A stretch of 64,000 bases of DNA from Microcoleus vaginatus HSN003. Lineage in GTDB: Bacteria > Cyanobacteriota > Cyanobacteriia > Cyanobacteriales > Microcoleaceae. Position numbers and translations under genes: made by a program. How positions within the stretch are numbered: position 1 is the first letter of the stretch; every line of letters begins with the position of its first letter. The stretch spans positions 3,113,501 to 3,177,500 of the forward strand of contig NZ_CP031705.1 in NCBI RefSeq assembly GCF_022701255.1. Direction: 5' to 3'. This document shows positions 8,892 through 16,463 of the stretch, piece after piece. Below the pieces are notes generated by a model that did no database searches, was not told the DNA's origin, and saw nothing but the letters and a program-made list of their open reading frames with translations.

Positions 8892-9710
8892 ATGATTTGG
8901 CCATTCAAGCCCCGCTACCGTAAACAAATAGCCCGTATCGAAATCACCGGAGCCATTGCCGGAGAAACCCGTAAACGAGTCCTAGAAGCTCTCAAAACCG
9001 TTGAAGAACGCAAATTTCCCGCCTTGCTGCTGCGGATAGACAGCCCCGGCGGCACTGTCGGCGATTCCCAGGAAATTTACAGCGCACTCAAGCGTCTGCG
9101 CGAAAAAGTCAAAATTGTTGCCAGTTTTGGCAATATTTCAGCTTCTGGCGGAGTTTACATCGGCATGGGAGCCGAGCATATCATTGCTAATCCCGGTACA
9201 ATTACCGGCAGCATTGGCGTGATTATCCGGGGTAACAATCTAGAACGGCTGTTAGAAAAAGTAGGCGTTTCTTTTCAGGTGATTAAATCGGGGCCGTATA
9301 AAGATATCTTGGCATTCGATCGAGAATTGACAGATCCTGAACAGCAAATTCTCCAAGACTTGATCGACACCAGCTACCAGCAATTTGTGGAAACCGTTGC
9401 TGAAGCCCGGAAATTGGCTGTTGAGAAAGTCAAAAGTTTTGCCGATGGTCGGGTTTTTACCGGCCAGCAAGCCTTAGAATTGGGTTTGGTCGATCGACTC
9501 GGAACAGAAGAGGACGCTCGCCGCCTTGCCGCCGAACTCGCAGGCCTCGACCCGGAAAAAACCGAGTCTTGCACGCTAGAAAAACAAAAACCTTTCCTAA
9601 ATCGCGTCTTGGGGAGTAGTCTGGATATATCCGGGCTTTGGGCTTACAATAATTTGCTGGAATTCGAGCTTTCTACTAGCGGTTTGCCGCTGTGGATGTA
9701 TCGCCCGTGA
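8892..9710 (+). CDS. sppA: Signal peptide peptidase SppA, short form (S49)
   Basis: A 272-residue S49 serine peptidase of the single-domain type. The catalytic dyad is Ser85 in ISASGGVYIG and Lys137 in SGPYKD, 52 residues apart as in the short bacterial enzymes; the GTITGSIGV segment follows the serine as expected. These enzymes degrade released signal peptides at the membrane. The N-terminus has only a short non-charged stretch (MIWPFKPRY) and no clear membrane anchor, so membrane attachment is uncertain. The next gene, aroH, follows after 139 bp of simple repeats. A second, long SppA is encoded at 40842-42662. Confidence 0.88.
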   Translation: MIWPFKPRYRKQIARIEITGAIAGETRKRVLEALKTVEERKFPALLLRIDSPGGTVGDSQEIYSALKRLREKVKIVASFGNISASGGVYIGMGAEHIIANPGTITGSIGVIIRGNNLERLLEKVGVSFQVIKSGPYKDILAFDRELTDPEQQILQDLIDTSYQQFVETVAEARKLAVEKVKSFADGRVFTGQQALELGLVDRLGTEEDARRLAAELAGLDPEKTESCTLEKQKPFLNRVLGSSLDISGLWAYNNLLEFELSTSGLPLWMYRP

Positions 9711-9715
9711 TTAAA

Positions 9716-9833
9716 TAGTCAGTTGGCAGTTGGCAGTAGTCAGTTAACAGTGGTAATTGGTAATTAGTAATGGGTAATTGTAACTAGCAACTGACAACTA
9801 GCAACTGACAACTGACTACTGACAACTGACTAA
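9716..9833. repeat. Short degenerate tandem repeats (CAACTGACAACTAG type)
   Basis: The sppA-aroH spacer is almost wholly made of variations on CAGTTGGCAGT, GGTAATTAGTAAT and AACTGACAACT. The same class of filler occurs at 40579-40640, 44995-45020 and 47709-47920. Confidence 0.8.
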
Positions 9834-9849
9834 AATGGAGGAAATTGGC

Positions 9850-10242
9850 GTGGAGTGGCAAGTGCGGGGGATTCGTGGGGCAACTACTGCTAGCGAGAAT
9901 TCGGTGGCAGCAATTCGAGAAGCGGTGAGAGAATTGTTAGATGAATTAGAAGCAAAAAATGATATAAATCCAGAATTAATTATTAGTGCTACGTTTTCTG
10001 CAACTCGCGATTTAGATGCTGTGTTTCCGGCGGCGATCGCCCGCGAACGTCCTCACTGGTGTAATGTTCCTTTGTTGGACGTACAGCAAATGCACGTTGA
10101 GGGTGCTTTGGAACGCTGCATTCGGTTTTTAATTCACGTCAATTGGCCGGCACACGTTGAAATTTATCATCCTTATTTGCGGGGAGCTCAAAATTTGCGC
10201 CCCGATAGGAATTTAGCGGTGGCGGTGTCTGGGGAAAAATAA
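9850..10242 (+). CDS. aroH: Chorismate mutase, AroH type
   Basis: A 130-residue AroH-fold chorismate mutase, which converts chorismate to prephenate for phenylalanine and tyrosine synthesis. It opens with VEWQVRGIRGATT (the catalytic N-terminal arginine) and contains CNVPLLDVQQMHVEGALERCIRFL with the second arginine. I choose the GTG at 9850 over the ATG at 9835: GGAGG at 9837-9841 lies eight bases before the GTG, and the protein then begins at the usual position before the IRGATT motif. Where the Bacillus subtilis enzyme has the catalytic glutamate of its CMQEMD motif, this protein has glutamine (DVQQMH). That may be a lineage feature of cyanobacterial AroH rather than loss of function. Confidence 0.87.
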   Translation: MEWQVRGIRGATTASENSVAAIREAVRELLDELEAKNDINPELIISATFSATRDLDAVFPAAIARERPHWCNVPLLDVQQMHVEGALERCIRFLIHVNWPAHVEIYHPYLRGAQNLRPDRNLAVAVSGEK

Positions 10243-10364
10243 TAGATTCACTTTGGGCTTGATTTAAAAGTTAACTCACCATTACAGGTGGGTTTATTTT
10301 TTACGGGACTTGATACAGTACAAAACCTGCCCTGCGGATATATGGTTAAAAGCTTTTATTATAA

Positions 10365-10399
10365 AAAAAACCCGGTTTCTTTGAGAAGCCGGGTTTTTT
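10365..10399. terminator. Bidirectional terminator between aroH and crtR
   Basis: A near-perfect 16-bp stem (AAAAAACCCGGTTTCT paired with AGAAGCCGGGTTTTTT) with a 3-base loop lies between two convergent genes. Its A and T runs suit termination in both directions. The core is the dispersed AAACCCGGTTT palindrome. Confidence 0.8.
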
Positions 10400-10403
10400 G
10401 TCA

Positions 10404-11294
10404 TCAATCAGACGCTTTCTTGTGATGCAGCCTAATCCCTAAAAAGATGTCATATATAAAACTCCAAAAGTCCTTTTTCCCTTCCAATATTCCCAAAGTT
10501 TGAGGAGAACCCTTTTCATCTAACAGCGGCTTCACAGCCTCATAAGCAGGCTTGTAATTGTACCAAGGAATGGAAGGCCACAAGTGATGAATCAGATGAT
10601 AATTCTGCCCCAAAATCAAGATATTTAGAATAGGACTAGGATATACTCTGGCATTTTTCCAACGATCGCGATCATGAAACGGACGGTGCGGCAAATAATC
10701 AAAAAATAACCCCAACGCCAATCCCACCACCATAGCGGGAGAAAACCAAAAATTCAGCACGTAACCTAAATGGTCGTACTGAATCGAGATATACACGATC
10801 GTGATCACAACCAAACGGCTGAGAAACCATTCCAATAATTCGTATTTCCGCCACAGTTTGCGCTTAAAAAAGAAAACCTCGTGGTAAAGAAACCTCGCAG
10901 CAATCAACCACAAAGGCCCGCCGGTAGAAACATAATGGTCTGGATCGTTATCTGGGTCATTGACATGGGCGTGATGCTGCATATGTACCCGCGTAAACAC
11001 CGGGAAAGCAAAACCCAACATCAGCGCGCTACCGTGTCCCAAAATAGCATTAACTGTGCGATCGCGATGGGCTGCATTATGAGACGCATCGTGAATCACA
11101 GTTCCAGCCATGTGCAAAGCCAACACGTTCAGCGAAAAACAGCACCACTGGGGCCATCCCCAACACCAGAAACCCAAGTTAGAAATCACGAGAATCGCTA
11201 CTGCACTCAAAAATAGCAGCAGTGTCGGATTGAAGTCACCGGGAGGACTCAGAAACTCTTTCGGCACTGTCAGCGGCCGTCCTGCCTCCGACAT
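10404..11294 (-). CDS. crtR: Beta-carotene hydroxylase CrtR
   Basis: A 296-residue membrane diiron hydroxylase that adds hydroxyl groups to the rings of beta-carotene to make zeaxanthin. The three histidine clusters are present: HDASH at 68-72 followed by H76, HMQHH at 104-108, and HLIHH near residue 233, plus the HRPFHDRDRWKNARVYPSP segment that I recall in cyanobacterial CrtR. It has about four membrane helices and the expected length. ATG 11294 follows a 430-bp AT-rich spacer shared with the divergent pyk gene. Confidence 0.93.
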   Translation of the reverse strand: MSEAGRPLTVPKEFLSPPGDFNPTLLLFLSAVAILVISNLGFWCWGWPQWCCFSLNVLALHMAGTVIHDASHNAAHRDRTVNAILGHGSALMLGFAFPVFTRVHMQHHAHVNDPDNDPDHYVSTGGPLWLIAARFLYHEVFFFKRKLWRKYELLEWFLSRLVVITIVYISIQYDHLGYVLNFWFSPAMVVGLALGLFFDYLPHRPFHDRDRWKNARVYPSPILNILILGQNYHLIHHLWPSIPWYNYKPAYEAVKPLLDEKGSPQTLGILEGKKDFWSFIYDIFLGIRLHHKKASD

Positions 11295-11726
11295 CTTTGT
11301 TAAGACTCCTTAATATTTCACACTTGCGTAGTATAAGATACAAGCCAGACAATAGTAAAGTTTTATGAAAGAACAGAGTTCGATCGCCAGACACTAGCGT
11401 CTGCACAAACAGGAAAGTATTGCTGTTGTACAAGGATACCAGTCCTAGATTAGCCAAAAGAACTCAGCAGAAGAAACAAAATAAATGGGTATGTCTGTAT
11501 TTATGTCAAGCCTGAGATCGGAAAAATTTGCAAAAAAGGGCGCTCCCCAAGAAAAGATTACCGATCGGTAAAAAGTCAGATATTCTATATATTGTTCAAT
11601 ACCTGCTTTTTTGACGACTATCAAAATTTTTAAGACTTGAGACTAGCGTCATTGCTTGTAGTGCAAAGATGAAACGTTAGCCGAAATTTAAACAAGAAAT
11701 CCACCTGCCTCCCCAGAACACCGCTG
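11295..11726. other. Divergent intergenic region between crtR and pyk
   Basis: No convincing gene. It holds AT-rich stretches (TATTCTATATATTG near 11581) that could carry the pyk promoter and AAGATAC-rich sequence near crtR. The one open frame here (11236-11457, minus) overlaps crtR and has no family features. Confidence 0.5.
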
Positions 11727-13514
11727 ATGCAATTGCCAAAAGCCCTACGCCGGACTAAAATCGTCGCCACCATTGGCCCAGCAACTTCGGACCCACAAGT
11801 GCTGCGCCAGCTCATAGAAGCCGGTGCCACAACTTTGCGACTCAACTTTTCCCACGGAACAGAAGAAGACCACGAACGCAGCATTCGCTTAATCCGGCAA
11901 ACCTCCTTTGAACTCAACCAGCCGGTTGCCATCCTCCAAGACCTCCAAGGCCCGAAAATTCGTTTAGGGCGCTTTGAGACAGGCTCTATCGTTGTCAAAA
12001 ACGGCGCTCCTTTCATTCTCACCAGCCGCCAGGTTCCAGGTACCGAACTCATTTCTTCCGTCACCTACGACCCCCTAGCAGACGAAGTTCCAGAGGGAGC
12101 AGTGATTCTGCTTGACGACGGCAAAGTGGAAATGGTGGTCGAAAAAGTAGACCGCGCGGCGCGGGAATTGTACTGCCGCGTCGTCGTCGGCGGGCCGCTT
12201 TCCAACAACAAAGGCGTGAATTTTCCGGGAGTTTACCTGTCAATTAAAGCGCTGACTGATAAAGACCGCAAAGATTTAATGTTCGGCCTCGACCAAGGTG
12301 TCGATTGGGTGGCCCTGAGCTTTGTGCGGAATCCCCAGGATATGCTCGAAATTAAAGAGCTGATAGCCAGTGCGGGCAAGCAAGTACCAGTGATTGCCAA
12401 GATCGAAAAGCACGAGGCGATCGAACAAATGGAGGAAATTCTCACCCTTTGCAACGGCGTGATGGTCGCCCGCGGCGATTTGGGAGTGGAACTGCCCGCC
12501 GAAGACGTGCCGATTTTGCAAAAGCGGCTGATTGCTACCTCCAACCGCCTAGGCATTCCGGTAATTACCGCTACCCAGATGCTCGACAGCATGGTCAACA
12601 ATCCCCGCCCCACCCGCGCCGAGATTTCCGACGTGGCAAACGCGATTCTTGACGGAACTGATGCCGTGATGCTCTCGAATGAAACTGCTGTCGGCAAGTT
12701 CCCCGTCGAAGCGGTGGCGACGATGGCGAGAATTGCGGTGCGGATGGAGAGGGAAGGAATTAAGCGGAATATTAGGAATGTAGAAGATATTGGTCGATCG
12801 ATCCCCAACGGTATCAGCCAAGCAGTCAGCCAAATCTCCGAACAGCTAAACGCGGCGGCGATCATGACGCTGACCAAAACCGGCGCCACAGCCCGAAATG
12901 TCTCGAAGTTCCGCCCCAAAACTCCGATTTTAGCAATTACTCCTCACGTAGACGTAGCTCGACAACTGCAATTAGTATGGGGAGTAAAACCCTTGCTGGT
13001 GTTGGATTTGCCCTCCACCGGCCAGACATTTCAATCTGCGATGACTGTCGCCCAGGAAAAAGAGTTAGTGTGCGACGGAGATTTAGTGGTGATGACCGCC
13101 GGTACTCTGCAAGGGGTGGCCGGATCGACGGATTTGATCAAAGTTGAGGTAGTGACAGCAGTTTTAGGCAAAGGCACCGGTGTCGGTTTGGGATCGGTGA
13201 GCGGCATGGCCAGGGTTGCTCGCACTGCTGCGGATGTGGCGAATTTCCACGCCGGGGACATTTTGGTAGTGGAGCACACCAGCGTCGCTTTTGTGGAGAT
13301 GATTCGGAAAGCAGCCGGTGTGGTGACGGAGGAGGACAGTTTGACTTCTCACGCCGCGATTATCGGTTTGCGGTTGGGCGTGCCGGTGATGGTGGGCGTG
13401 AAGAATGCCACGCGGGTAATTCGGGACGGAACGATGCTGACGCTCGATATGCAGCGGGGTTTAGTTTATTCTGGGGCCAGAGGCGGCTCAACTGACACGG
13501 AAGTGACCGTTTAA
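11727..13514 (+). CDS. pyk: Pyruvate kinase with C-terminal PEP-utiliser domain
   Basis: A 595-residue pyruvate kinase, making pyruvate and ATP from phosphoenolpyruvate and ADP. Visible landmarks are KIVATIGPATSDP (about 12-24), LRLNFSHG, VIAKIEKHEA with the catalytic lysine, MVARGDLGVELP starting at 246, and TATQMLDSM followed by DGTDAVMLSNETA. The last 110 residues form the swivelling PEP-utiliser domain with its TSHAAI histidine at 542, as in Bacillus and many cyanobacterial isozymes, which explains the length above the usual 470. It starts at ATG 11727 with no strong Shine-Dalgarno sequence. tRNA-Thr follows after a terminator. Confidence 0.96.
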   Translation: MQLPKALRRTKIVATIGPATSDPQVLRQLIEAGATTLRLNFSHGTEEDHERSIRLIRQTSFELNQPVAILQDLQGPKIRLGRFETGSIVVKNGAPFILTSRQVPGTELISSVTYDPLADEVPEGAVILLDDGKVEMVVEKVDRAARELYCRVVVGGPLSNNKGVNFPGVYLSIKALTDKDRKDLMFGLDQGVDWVALSFVRNPQDMLEIKELIASAGKQVPVIAKIEKHEAIEQMEEILTLCNGVMVARGDLGVELPAEDVPILQKRLIATSNRLGIPVITATQMLDSMVNNPRPTRAEISDVANAILDGTDAVMLSNETAVGKFPVEAVATMARIAVRMEREGIKRNIRNVEDIGRSIPNGISQAVSQISEQLNAAAIMTLTKTGATARNVSKFRPKTPILAITPHVDVARQLQLVWGVKPLLVLDLPSTGQTFQSAMTVAQEKELVCDGDLVVMTAGTLQGVAGSTDLIKVEVVTAVLGKGTGVGLGSVSGMARVARTAADVANFHAGDILVVEHTSVAFVEMIRKAAGVVTEEDSLTSHAAIIGLRLGVPVMVGVKNATRVIRDGTMLTLDMQRGLVYSGARGGSTDTEVTV

Positions 13515-13527
13515 CTGTTGGTGAGCT

Positions 13528-13572
13528 AGGAGTTGTGAAGTTGTGAATTAAATTCTACAACTCCTTGCTTTT
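13528..13572 (+). terminator. Probable pyk terminator
   Basis: Inverted arms AGGAGTTGT and ACAACTCCT separated by 20 bases, followed by TGCTTTTG, begin 14 bases after the pyk stop codon. Confidence 0.6.
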
Positions 13573-13594
13573 GTCGCTTAGGCTGTGATATAAT
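13565..13594 (+). promoter_or_regulatory. Sigma-70 type promoter of tRNA-Thr
   Basis: TTGCTT at 13565-13570, an 18-base spacer, and a perfect TATAAT at 13589-13594 preceded by TGTGA. The predicted start, about 13601, lies eight bases before the tRNA 5' end. Confidence 0.7.
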
Positions 13595-13608
13595 TCAAAA
13601 TTGTCTGT

Positions 13609-13680
13609 GCCGATGTAGCTCAGGGGTAGAGTATTCGATTCGTAATCGAACGGTCGTGGGTTCAAATCCCACCATCGGCT
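13609..13680 (+). tRNA. trnT: tRNA-Thr (anticodon CGT)
   Basis: A 72-base cloverleaf. The acceptor arms GCCGATG and CATCGGC pair fully with discriminator T; the D arm is GCTC...GAGT, the anticodon arm TTCGA-TTCGTAA-TCGAA, and the T arm GTGGG-TTCAAAT-CCCAC. Anticodon CGT reads ACG threonine codons. CCA is not encoded. Confidence 0.96.
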
Positions 13681-13762
13681 TTGGGTTTCAGCGATTTTTG
13701 TCTATGCTTTAGTCTATGACTGAGCTCAAACTGTGAGCAAAACGCAGTTTAACTGCTCAAAA

Positions 13763-13798
13763 ATGCTCTCGGCAAAGTAGCCGAGAGCATTTTTATTT
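13763..13798 (+). terminator. Rho-independent terminator downstream of tRNA-Thr
   Basis: A perfect 11-bp stem (ATGCTCTCGGC / GCCGAGAGCAT) with loop AAAGTA followed by TTTTATTT, about 80 bases after the tRNA. Confidence 0.85.
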
Positions 13799-13940
13799 GC
13801 CCTAAATCCTTGTGTGGTGGTGGAGATGGTGAATTTTTTAAATCAACAGTAAAGATTTTTCCAGGTTGTCTTCGCACCTTGTAAAAATATTTATTTTTTC
13901 GGGGAAGCATTGATCGAGAGACGACTTACCAAAAAAATTG

Positions 13941-15236
13941 GGTCTAAAGCCCCGTCCTTTTAGGACGGATTTTCTGCTACGGTTTTAATGTAAAGATTTT
14001 CCACGTAAAATGTTTGTCCTAGAGTTCAAGGCTAAAGGAAAGACAACTCAATATGCAGCAATAGACGAGGCAATCAGAACTGCTCAACTCGTTCGGAATA
14101 AGTGCGTCCGTTTTTGGATGGACAACAAAGGAACAGGGCAGAAAGAATTGTATCGTCACAGCACAGTGCTAAGAGAAGAGTTTTCCTTTGTTAAAGCTTT
14201 AAACTCTAGTGCTTGTCAAGCTTCGGTGGAAAGGGCTTATTCTGCGATCGCTCGGTTCTACGATAATTGCAGAAAAGCTACTCCAGGAAAGAAAGGTTAT
14301 CCCCAGTTCAAGAAAAATTGTCGCTCAGTCGAGTACAAGACTAGCGGCTGGAAACTTGCTGAAACTCGGAAACAAATCACTTTCACCGACAAAAAAGAAA
14401 TTGGCAAGCTAAAACTCAAAGGAACGTGGGATTTAAACTTTTATCAGTTAGACCAGATAAAACGGGTTAGGCTGGTACGTCGGGCTGATGGCTACTATGT
14501 TCAGTTTTTGTTCAGCGCTGACAACAAAGTAGAGGTCGAACCGACAGGAAAGACTGTTGGTTTAGACGTTGGACTTAAAGAGTTCTATACCGATTCCCAG
14601 GGTCATACCGAGCATAATCCCAGATTTTATCGAACAGGCGAAAAGCGGTTGAAGTTTAAACAACGCCGTGTTTATCGCAAAAAGAAAGGCTCTGCCAACC
14701 GCAAGAAAGCTATTAATCGACTAGGACGAGTACACCTCAAAATAAGTAGGCAACGTGAAGAACACGCTAAAAGACTAGCGCGTTGCGTAATCCAATCTAA
14801 CGATTTGGTCGCTTATGAAGATTTGAGGATTAAAAACTTAGTAAAAAATCCCTGTCTCGCTAAATCGATTAATGATGTAGGTTGGTATCAATTCAGGAAG
14901 TGGCTAGAGTATTTTGGGGTGAAGTTTGGCAAAGTAACTGTAGCGGTTAATCCTGCCTATACTTCTCAAGAATGCTCTAATTGTGGTGCAATAGTCAAAA
15001 AATCTCTATCTATGAGAACCCATGTTTGTAAGTGTGGATTTGTCATAGATAGAGATTGGAATGCCGCCATCAACATCCTAAAATTAGCTTTGAGTACGGT
15101 AGGGCATACCGGAACTTGGATCTTAGATCCGACCGCTTTGGGAGATTCGACCTCTACTTTGGCTGGAGTAATCCAGTCTGAGCAAGTTGGGTCTATGAAC
15201 AAAGAATCCCCGCTGCTTTAGCACGGGGAGTGTCAA
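13941..15236 (+). mobile_element. Solo tnpB insertion element (IS200/IS605 superfamily, no tnpA)
   Basis: A TnpB gene is bracketed by subterminal hairpins typical of this superfamily: CCGTCC-TTTTA-GGACGG at 13952-13968 on the left, and a CCCCG...CGGGG stem at 15208-15228 on the right that overlaps the stop codon, followed by AGTGTCAA. There is no tnpA in or beside it, so it would need a transposase in trans. The exact ends are estimated from the hairpins; no target duplication is expected for this class. Confidence 0.75.
14010..15221 (+). CDS. tnpB: TnpB-family RNA-guided nuclease (transposase OrfB)
   Basis: A 403-residue TnpB. The RuvC triad is intact: D186 in VGLDVGLKEF, E270 in VAYEDLRIKN and the aspartates at 347/349 in DRDWNAA. 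The zinc-finger cysteines are C322, C325, C340 and C342. The arginine- and lysine-rich helical part (KRLKFKQRRVYRKKKG) follows RuvC-I as usual. TnpB proteins cut DNA with a guide RNA made from the element's right end and promote retention of the element. Length and catalytic residues suggest an active nuclease. It starts at ATG 14010. The last 45 residues, after the RuvC-III motif, are a low-conservation tail. Confidence 0.92.
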   Translation: MFVLEFKAKGKTTQYAAIDEAIRTAQLVRNKCVRFWMDNKGTGQKELYRHSTVLREEFSFVKALNSSACQASVERAYSAIARFYDNCRKATPGKKGYPQFKKNCRSVEYKTSGWKLAETRKQITFTDKKEIGKLKLKGTWDLNFYQLDQIKRVRLVRRADGYYVQFLFSADNKVEVEPTGKTVGLDVGLKEFYTDSQGHTEHNPRFYRTGEKRLKFKQRRVYRKKKGSANRKKAINRLGRVHLKISRQREEHAKRLARCVIQSNDLVAYEDLRIKNLVKNPCLAKSINDVGWYQFRKWLEYFGVKFGKVTVAVNPAYTSQECSNCGAIVKKSLSMRTHVCKCGFVIDRDWNAAINILKLALSTVGHTGTWILDPTALGDSTSTLAGVIQSEQVGSMNKESPLL

Positions 15237-15252
15237 ATTCCTGACAAGAAAC
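15110..15252 (+). ncRNA. Predicted omega/reRNA scaffold and guide at the tnpB right end
   Basis: In this class the guide RNA overlaps the 3' end of tnpB and runs through the right-end hairpin into flanking DNA. The CCCCG...CGGGG hairpin at 15208-15228 and the AGTGTCAA that follows fit the scaffold end, so the guide would begin near 15237. Limits are approximate and no promoter was identified. Confidence 0.4.
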
Positions 15253-15263
15253 CGGGCATCGTA

Positions 15264-16322
15264 TTAGTTCGGGGGCCGGGGGATGCGAAAACTTAGGGGA
15301 CTGAGGATTTGATTGAGAGTTCGCAGTTGTTCAGCAGTGCCCAAACAAATCAGCATATCTCCTCCTTCGATCGCAGTTTCTCCGGTAGGCCCGACAATCA
15401 AAGTCCCGCCAGCGCGCCGCACCGCTAAAACCAAGGCCCCGGATTGCGATCGCAACTTGGCATTTCTCAAAGTTTCCCCGACGTAGACACAACTATTGGG
15501 ATCGACCAGAAATTCTTCCATGTAAAAAGAACTATCAGTCCCGGTCAAAACACCGTCTAAAAAATCCATTACTTGAGGCCGCAAAGCCGCCGCCGCCATG
15601 CGTTTTCCGCCGGTAATGTAGGGGGATACGACGGCATCGGCGCCGCCCCGCTGCAACTTTTTTACGGCTTCTTCTGTGGTGGCGCGGGCGATCGCCCGTA
15701 CCTTCGGATTCAGAGTTTTCGCTGACATGACAGTGTATAAATTCTCGGCGTCCGAAGGCAAAGCTGCTACTATGCAAATTGCGCGATCGATCCCCACACT
15801 CACCAAAGTTTCGTCCAGAGTCGCGTCTCCTTGGACAGCCGTGTACCCCAGCGCCAAAGCTGCCTCAACCGACTGTACCGCCGAATCTATAACCACAAAA
15901 GAGATATATTCGGCCTGAAATTCCAAGGCAATTTGGCGGCCCGTGCGCCCAAAACCGCAGAGAATGTAATGCCCGATCAAAGAATCTACCAATCGTCGCT
16001 GCTGCCTAATTCTTGCTCCTTCTTGAAAATATCCTTCAATCAGCGCTTCTGTAAAGCGGTTGACGATGAAACCAATCACAATCACGCCCATCAAAATCAG
16101 GCATATAGTAAACAATCGCCCGCGTCGACCGAGGGGCTGAAGTTCACCGTAGCCCACAGTTGCTAGGGTAAATACTGTCATGTAAGCGGCATCTAGCAAA
16201 GACCATTTTTCCACGAGGCAATACCAGAGAGTACCCGTGCATAAAATGCCGCCAAGGGCGATGACTCCGTTTCTTAAGTCTTTTTGCAGGCGCTGGTACT
16301 TTTGTTCTAGAGTTGAATACAC
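15264..16322 (-). CDS. Two-helix potassium channel with RCK (TrkA-N/TrkA-C) domain
   Basis: A 352-residue channel subunit. The first helix lies at about 19-37, then a pore loop with selectivity filter TVGYGE at 55-60, then a second helix at about 70-92. Residues about 118-240 are the RCK/TrkA-N Rossmann domain (ILCGFGRTGRQIA, with the dinucleotide-binding glycines 123-128, and FVVIDS); the last 90 residues are a TrkA-C domain. It should conduct K+ under ligand or nucleotide control, like MthK. The start is the ATG at 16322. It is convergent with the tnpB element, whose insertion lies 28 bp past the stop. Confidence 0.92.
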   Translation of the reverse strand: MYSTLEQKYQRLQKDLRNGVIALGGILCTGTLWYCLVEKWSLLDAAYMTVFTLATVGYGELQPLGRRGRLFTICLILMGVIVIGFIVNRFTEALIEGYFQEGARIRQQRRLVDSLIGHYILCGFGRTGRQIALEFQAEYISFVVIDSAVQSVEAALALGYTAVQGDATLDETLVSVGIDRAICIVAALPSDAENLYTVMSAKTLNPKVRAIARATTEEAVKKLQRGGADAVVSPYITGGKRMAAAALRPQVMDFLDGVLTGTDSSFYMEEFLVDPNSCVYVGETLRNAKLRSQSGALVLAVRRAGGTLIVGPTGETAIEGGDMLICLGTAEQLRTLNQILSPLSFRIPRPPN

Positions 16323-16463
16323 CGATCGGGCTGACCTATTACCTATTAGCTGCTACCAAATTTAACCATATCAGCCCTAGACGCAGGGGGGGGTCAAAAA
16401 GCCGGTTTCTGCCTAGATACTTTGCTGCCAAACTCAACATTTTGATTTTTAACCCGGTTTTTT

